A stretch of DNA of 38,613 bases from the NCBI GenBank assembly GCA_050329575.1, contig JBHJOP010000029.1:1-38613 (forward strand), read 5' to 3'. Shown in pieces: positions 34,645 through 38,613 of this stretch (the stretch's first letter is position 1; each line of letters starts with the position of its first letter). The position numbers and the translations under genes were made by a program. Below the pieces are notes generated by a model. That model worked only from the letters and a program-made list of their open reading frames with translations. It was not told the origin of the DNA and ran no database searches. Source of the stretch: JAUXFS01 sp050329575 (lineage in GTDB: Bacteria; Pseudomonadota; Alphaproteobacteria; Rhodospirillales; Defluviicoccaceae).

Positions 34645-35109
34645 ATGGACATTGCCGATCTGATCAAGCCCGATCACGTGGTCGCCAAGTTGCGAGCGAC
34701 CAGTAAGAAACAGGCGCTGCAGGAACTTGCCCGCCGCGCCGCCGAGATCACCGGGCAGTCCGAACGCGCCGTTTTCTCGGTGCTGATGAAACGAGAGCGC
34801 TTGGGAACCACCGGCGTCGGGAACGGAATCGCCATTCCGCACGGCAAGCTCCCGACGCTCGACACCATTTACGGGCTGTTCGCCCGTCTCGAGCACCCGA
34901 TCGACTTCGACGCCATCGACGATCGTCCGGTCGACCTGATCTTCCTGTTGCTCGCCCCCGAAGCGTCGGGCGCCGACCATCTGAAGGCGCTGGCGCGGGT
35001 GTCGCGGCTGTTGCGCGACAAGAGCGCTTGCGAGAAGCTGCGAGCAACCGACGATGCCGAAGCTCTCTACGCGCTGCTCGTCGATTCGACGGCGAGTTGG
35101 GCTGCATAG
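34645..35109 (+). CDS. ptsN: nitrogen PTS regulatory protein EIIA-Ntr
   Basis: 154 aa. The phosphorylation site is His66 in GNGIAIPHGKL. The rest follows EIIA-Ntr (LIKPDHVVAKLRATSKKQALQELARRAA..., PVDLIFLLLAPEASGADHLKALARVSRLLRD). It takes part in the regulatory PTS chain that links nitrogen, potassium and carbon status, without sugar transport. It lies 15 nt after hpf and converges with DUF1150. Confidence 0.95.
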   Translation: MDIADLIKPDHVVAKLRATSKKQALQELARRAAEITGQSERAVFSVLMKRERLGTTGVGNGIAIPHGKLPTLDTIYGLFARLEHPIDFDAIDDRPVDLIFLLLAPEASGADHLKALARVSRLLRDKSACEKLRATDDAEALYALLVDSTASWAA

Positions 35110-35160
35110 ACCCGCCTTCTCTCGCCGCCACCCTGGGTTCCGGCGGCGCGGCCGGCTTCC

Positions 35161-35406
35161 TCAGTGGAGACTGACAGGCTCCAGCGCATTCTGGCGAATC
35201 ATGGCGATCGCCCGCTCACGGCCGGAGATCACCGCCAGCCTCGCCCCGTCCGCTGAATGGATCGAGAAGCCTTGCCGTCCGTCGACGTTGACCGGGCGGA
35301 TGTAGGCGATCTCTCCATTTCCGAAGGCGGCGAGATCGTCACGGGAGATCGAGCGGGGATTGACCCCTCCGCTCGCGTGCCGATCATTCTCGTTTTCGTA
35401 GCTCAT
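35161..35406 (-). CDS. DUF1150 family small protein
   Basis: 81 aa from the ATG at 35406 (GAGGA 8 nt upstream). The core DDLAAFGNGEIAYIRPVNVDGRQGFSIHSADGARLAVISGRERAIAMIRQNALEPVSLH matches DUF1150, an alphaproteobacterial family of unknown function. It follows the Hsp20 gene by 43 nt, an arrangement often seen, suggesting a heat-shock-related role. Confidence 0.88.
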   Translation of the reverse strand: MSYENENDRHASGGVNPRSISRDDLAAFGNGEIAYIRPVNVDGRQGFSIHSADGARLAVISGRERAIAMIRQNALEPVSLH

Positions 35407-35449
35407 GTCCGAAGTCCTCGAAAAGCCCAGCGATCACGATGGCTGGGGT

Positions 35450-35920
35450 TCATTGCGACCCGATATCGACGTTCTGAGCGGTCGTCGCGCTGCCTCTGGT
35501 CGTCGGAGACCGTTCGACGATCTTGACGGTTCGAACTTCCGGTTCGGGCAGGCGCCTGACAAGGTCTATGTGCAGGAGGCCATTGTCGAGGGTGGCCCCC
35601 GTCACTTCGATGCCGTCCGCGAGCACGAACATGCGCTGGAACTGGCGGGCGGCGATCCCCCGGTGGAGGAACACCCGCTCGCTGTCGTCGTCGCTCTTGC
35701 GGCCGCGGATCACCAGTTGATTGTCCTCCAGCACGACGTCCAGATCGGTGATCGAAAAGCCGGCCACGGCGAGGCTGATCTTGAGGGCGTTCTCGCCCAC
35801 CTGCTCGATGTTGTACGGGGGATAGCCTTCCGCGGATGCCTTCGAGACGTGATCGAGCATCCGTTCAAGATGGTCGAAGCCGAGCAGGAGAGGGCTTCCG
35901 AATGCGGGCAAGCGTGACAT
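35450..35920 (-). CDS. small heat-shock protein (Hsp20/IbpA family)
   Basis: 156 aa from the ATG at 35920, which has a strong GGAGGAGG ribosome site; the open frame extends further without one. The N-terminus PAFGSPLLLGFDHLERMLDHVSKASAEGYPPYNIEQ is IbpA-like. The alpha-crystallin domain follows (ALKISLAVAGFSITDLDVVLEDNQLVIRGRK..., FLHRGIAARQFQRMFVLADGIEVTGATLDNGLLHIDL). It holds unfolded proteins for refolding. It probably forms an operon with DUF1150. Confidence 0.94.
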   Translation of the reverse strand: MSRLPAFGSPLLLGFDHLERMLDHVSKASAEGYPPYNIEQVGENALKISLAVAGFSITDLDVVLEDNQLVIRGRKSDDDSERVFLHRGIAARQFQRMFVLADGIEVTGATLDNGLLHIDLVRRLPEPEVRTVKIVERSPTTRGSATTAQNVDIGSQ

Positions 35921-36012
35921 GTGCACGTCCTCCTCCAACCGTGAGCGAGTAGACGCCGATGGGCCCCCGAGAGGCACCCCGCCGGGCACAAGTATGTCCG
36001 GATCAACACCGC

Positions 36013-36042
36013 AGATATGGAGCGCCGGCGGCGAATTGCAAC
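36013..36042 (-). promoter_or_regulatory. candidate heat-shock (sigma-32) promoter of hsp20
   Basis: On the minus strand GTTGCAA (36042-36036), then CTCCATATCT (36022-36013), with 15 bp between TTGCAA and CCATAT. This is a partial match to the RpoH pattern CTTGAAA and CCCCATNT, about 95 nt before the hsp20 ATG. Confidence 0.35.
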
Positions 36043-36068
36043 GGGGCGATGCGACCGGGCTTCGTTCG

Positions 36069-37412
36069 TCAGCGATCGGCGGCGGTGACGACAATCCCGG
36101 CCTTATCCAGCGTTTCTGCGATCGCGGCGCAATCGAGGACGTCGACGTCGATCCGCGCGGCGATGTCGAGGAGGTCGTGTTCACCGTCGGCGTAGGCGAG
36201 GACGTTCATCATGGCACGCACCTTCCGGCCGCTGTCGCGGGTGCTCAGCGTCGGATAGAGGCCGCGCTTGCCCAGTTGCGGCTCGCAGGGCATCGTCGCC
36301 CGCACCGTCCGGTTCGCCTCGATGATCTCCAGACACCGGCGATAGGCGTGGAACGCTCCTTCGAGCCCCGCCGGGCCGATCACCGACAGATCGTCGAGGG
36401 AAGTGTGGTACTCCGGATAGGTGGCGTACTTCGAGCGCATGATCGATGCGACCGGAAGGTCCACGTTCGGGCTGCAGTACTGGCGCTCGTCGCTGCCGCG
36501 CTCCAGGAAGGAGTATTCGACGTAGTCGGGATGCATGCGCCGCAGCACGTGGCGCGCCACCCTGTCCGCGAGGCTGTCGCCTCGCCGCGACGGCAGGAAC
36601 GACCAGGCGCGATCGTCGCCGACACAGGTCACGACGAAACCGGCAATCGTCCGCTCCCTCATCCGCGGCAGATTGCGGCTGAGATAGACGATCGACCCGA
36701 TCGTCTCCGGAACGAAGACGATGCGGTAGGTGTGGCGGCGGGGGCGCTCGGCCAGCCAGCGGGCGAGCGCGGTCGTCACCACGGGTCCGGACAACTCGTT
36801 GTTGGCCATCGACGGATGGCACACATAGGTGGACAGCAGGACCTCGGACCGCTCACGTCCCGGCAGGATCAGCTCCCCGTAGTTCAGCACGCCGGGCGCA
36901 AGAGCGGAATCGATCACCGCATGGTAGCGGCCGGGCGCCAACGACCGCCGCTGGTCCTCGGTGAGACAGAACCCCCATCGACGGGTGTAATAGGAGGTGA
37001 CGTAGGGAATCGCGTCGGGTTGATCGGGGAGCGAGTGCAGATGAGGCTGCAGTTCGTCCAGCGTCAGCCACCGGTCGACCGGTTCCGAGTAACCGACCAC
37101 ATGCAGGTTGTGGTGGCGGAAGTCGACGATTCGCCGACCCTGTTCGTCTTCAAGATAGGCCTCGCGGACGATCCACTCGTCCGGCACCGTCCAGTCGAAG
37201 GCCTGCGAGCCCGACGGTACCGCGTGGATCTCGAGCCCCGGCAGCAGTCGCGCGAGGTAAGCGAGCGTCTCCCGGACGCCCGGGCCGGTGATGCTGCGAC
37301 AGATGGGAAAGAGATCGCACGCCCACCGATACATCGCGGCGCCACACTGTGCCTGATCGTCGCCCTCGTCCCGACAATCGTCCCACGGCATCGTCGGCGC
37401 CTCATTCAACAA
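36069..37412 (-). CDS. DUF4910/M28-like aminopeptidase-type protein
   Basis: 447 aa; the ATG at 37412 overlaps the methyltransferase stop by 11 nt (a second Met is seven codons in). The order is an N-terminal part (YRWACDLFPICRSITGPGVRETLAYL), an insert (TVPDEWIVREAYLEDEQGRRIVDF), and the peptidase-like core with STYVCHPSMANNELSGPVV, VFVPETIGSIVYL and YHTSLDDLSVIGPAGLEGA; a winged-helix-like tail follows. Such proteins occur in surface-polysaccharide and antibiotic loci, where their reaction is mostly unknown. It is last of a three-gene operon. Confidence 0.85.
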   Translation of the reverse strand: MLNEAPTMPWDDCRDEGDDQAQCGAAMYRWACDLFPICRSITGPGVRETLAYLARLLPGLEIHAVPSGSQAFDWTVPDEWIVREAYLEDEQGRRIVDFRHHNLHVVGYSEPVDRWLTLDELQPHLHSLPDQPDAIPYVTSYYTRRWGFCLTEDQRRSLAPGRYHAVIDSALAPGVLNYGELILPGRERSEVLLSTYVCHPSMANNELSGPVVTTALARWLAERPRRHTYRIVFVPETIGSIVYLSRNLPRMRERTIAGFVVTCVGDDRAWSFLPSRRGDSLADRVARHVLRRMHPDYVEYSFLERGSDERQYCSPNVDLPVASIMRSKYATYPEYHTSLDDLSVIGPAGLEGAFHAYRRCLEIIEANRTVRATMPCEPQLGKRGLYPTLSTRDSGRKVRAMMNVLAYADGEHDLLDIAARIDVDVLDCAAIAETLDKAGIVVTAADR

Positions 37413-38148
37413 CGATGTACGAGGTCAGAGGCGAATACGGGAGCCGGCGGATCCGCAGTTTCGAGATCTCCGCAACCTCCTTCAAGGCCAGACTTTCGCC
37501 CGGAAAATCGGCACAGTTCAGTTCGTCGAAGGCGATGACGCCGCCTTTCGGCACCAGCGGCATGATCCTTTCCAGGCAATGCCGGGTCGGCCGGTAGAGG
37601 TCGAGGTCGAAGTAGGTGAGGGCGATGATCGTCTCGGGATGTCGATCCAGATAGGCGTCCAGAGTTTCCGTGACGTCGCCCTTGAGGATCTCGAACTTGC
37701 GGATATGGGGGATCGGGCTCTGCGATTCGTGAGCGGACAGCATGGTCTCCAAGGTCTGTTCGTAACCTTCAGCAACGGCGTAGCCGCCAGGCCGGATAAC
37801 CGATGCTGTGCCGTCTTTGGCGTGGACATCGGGGAAGCCGGCGAAGGTATCGAAACCGATGACCTTGCGGTTGTAGTTGTAGGGCTCGAAGATCCCTCGA
37901 AAGGCCGCGAACAGGGCCATATTCTGTCCCCACCGAACCCCGAATTCCATCACGCCGCCGTGCACGTCGAGAATCTGCCGATAGATCTCCAGCATGAACA
38001 GATAGCGACACCAGCTTTGCCGCTTGACGAACAGGCCCAGATTCTCAAGCAATTCGGCATCCGGAATGCGCCTTGAGGTCAACGCCTCAAGAAGCGTATC
38101 GCGACCATTTTTCTCCATACTAGAGGAGTTCTCGATCACGTTGAGCAT
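37402..38148 (-). CDS. TylF/MycF-like O-methyltransferase
   Basis: 248 aa from the ATG at 38148 (AGGGA upstream). The SAM-binding region is VMEFGVRWGQNMALF, with KVIGFDTFAGFP and YFDLDLYRPTRHCLERIMPLVPKGGVIAFDELNC, the pattern of metal-dependent macrocin-type sugar methyltransferases. The likely role is methylation of a sugar in a surface glycan or small molecule. It lies 24 nt after the VOC gene and overlaps the DUF4910-like gene. Confidence 0.85.
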   Translation of the reverse strand: MLNVIENSSSMEKNGRDTLLEALTSRRIPDAELLENLGLFVKRQSWCRYLFMLEIYRQILDVHGGVMEFGVRWGQNMALFAAFRGIFEPYNYNRKVIGFDTFAGFPDVHAKDGTASVIRPGGYAVAEGYEQTLETMLSAHESQSPIPHIRKFEILKGDVTETLDAYLDRHPETIIALTYFDLDLYRPTRHCLERIMPLVPKGGVIAFDELNCADFPGESLALKEVAEISKLRIRRLPYSPLTSYIVVE

Positions 38149-38172
38149 TGTTCGATCCCTAACTGGACGGGT

Positions 38173-38601
38173 TCATGGGTTCCGGTCTTCCCAGACATTC
38201 ATGTCGTCCGTTTCGATCAGCTCGCAGATGAATCTCAACGGCGTCAGGAAGAACATGACGGGTGCGCCCGCGAACGCCACCGCCCGCTTGGCGGGACCGA
38301 GTGGAACCGCGCCCTCCCCGCGCAAGCGGACGGCGGCGCACTCGAGATTGTCGACACGGTAGGCGACATGGTTGAGGATGTTCCGGCCGCTCCTGAGCGC
38401 CTCGCAGACCGGCGACGGGGAGGCGAGAGGGGCCACCAGTTCGTAGCGGAACCCGGACGGATCGTGACCGAACTGCACCCAAACGCCGATGCCTGGATCG
38501 GCGATCTCCTCGCCCCAATCGTCGATCGGCAGCAGGCGCGACAGTCGATCCCTCCCGGTCGCCAGATCGCTCACCACGAGGCCGAGATGATCGAAGATCA
38601 T
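38173..38601 (-). CDS. VOC (glyoxalase/epimerase-like) family protein
   Basis: 142 aa, complete. It begins MIFDHLGLVVSDLATGRDRLSRLLPI and has the second beta-alpha-beta-beta-beta unit at NHVAYRVDNLECAAVRLRGEG. Candidate metal ligands are His5, His75 or so and Glu near the end (FICELIE). The closest type by eye is the methylmalonyl-CoA-epimerase-like branch. It heads the operon visible here, although more genes may lie upstream beyond the window. Confidence 0.85.
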   Translation of the reverse strand: MIFDHLGLVVSDLATGRDRLSRLLPIDDWGEEIADPGIGVWVQFGHDPSGFRYELVAPLASPSPVCEALRSGRNILNHVAYRVDNLECAAVRLRGEGAVPLGPAKRAVAFAGAPVMFFLTPLRFICELIETDDMNVWEDRNP

Positions 38602-38613
38602 GCCGCCCGCCGG

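Noticed and set aside
35110..35160. Possible bidirectional terminator between ptsN and DUF1150
   Set aside because: Only a short CGCCG/CGGCG stem with a long loop and no U-tract could be found.

Overview
The window is high-GC DNA (about two thirds G+C by eye). It looks like a chromosomal segment of an alphaproteobacterium, most likely a Rhodospirillales or Geminicoccales relative. The evidence is the kdsD-lptC-lptA-lptB-rpoN-hpf-ptsN order, a DUF1150 gene beside an Hsp20 gene, an NDUFA9-like reductase, short RNase D, and promoters with good TTGACA-type -35 boxes but GC-shifted -10 boxes. There is no phage, insertion sequence or CRISPR; nearly all of the DNA is coding and mostly in short operons.

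Layout: 1-330 holds a small RNA gene. 328-4435 is an ECF sigma / anti-sigma pair with an exported helical-repeat protein, divergent from a subtilisin-like protease that carries 32 consecutive Asp residues. The sigma gene and the protease gene share the same 28-bp ECF-type promoter pattern. 4584-8265 is a tightly overlapping operon of an alpha/beta hydrolase, a P-loop protein and an ABC exporter half-molecule. 8306-11466 (minus) is LysE, a TAXI receptor and an M17 aminopeptidase. 11650-20726 is an envelope-lipid block: pqiABC, then an MlaE-like permease, an MCE protein and a lipoprotein, then a large MscS channel. The MlaF-type ATPase is missing, and only a start/stop scar remains where it would be expected. 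20755-24632 (minus) pairs a GH3-type amide synthetase with an Ntn-hydrolase acylase. 24848-25966 holds a PEBP protein and a dodecin. 26044-26839 holds a second copy of the small RNA and a MarR-like regulator. 26882-28800 has the NDUFA9-like gene, tRNA-Leu(CAG) and rnd. 28943-35109 is the LPS export / sigma-54 / nitrogen-PTS block. 35161-35920 is DUF1150 and hsp20. 36069-38601 is a minus-strand trio (VOC, TylF-like methyltransferase, DUF4910-like peptidase) typical of surface-glycan or secondary-metabolite loci.

The best candidate for an undescribed system is the pair of homologous small RNA genes (about 224-322 plus and about 26145-26044 minus). They share 5' sequence, a covarying central hairpin, a single-stranded CCUCCUC anti-Shine-Dalgarno stretch, a covarying terminator and a matching promoter. 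In both, a palindrome TTCCCC-N4-GGGGAA (one arm base differs in copy 2) lies between -35 and -10. A degenerate copy of that palindrome sits at the predicted start point of the adjacent MarR-like gene, which suggests that this protein controls itself and both RNAs. All functional statements are from reading the sequence; no database search was run.
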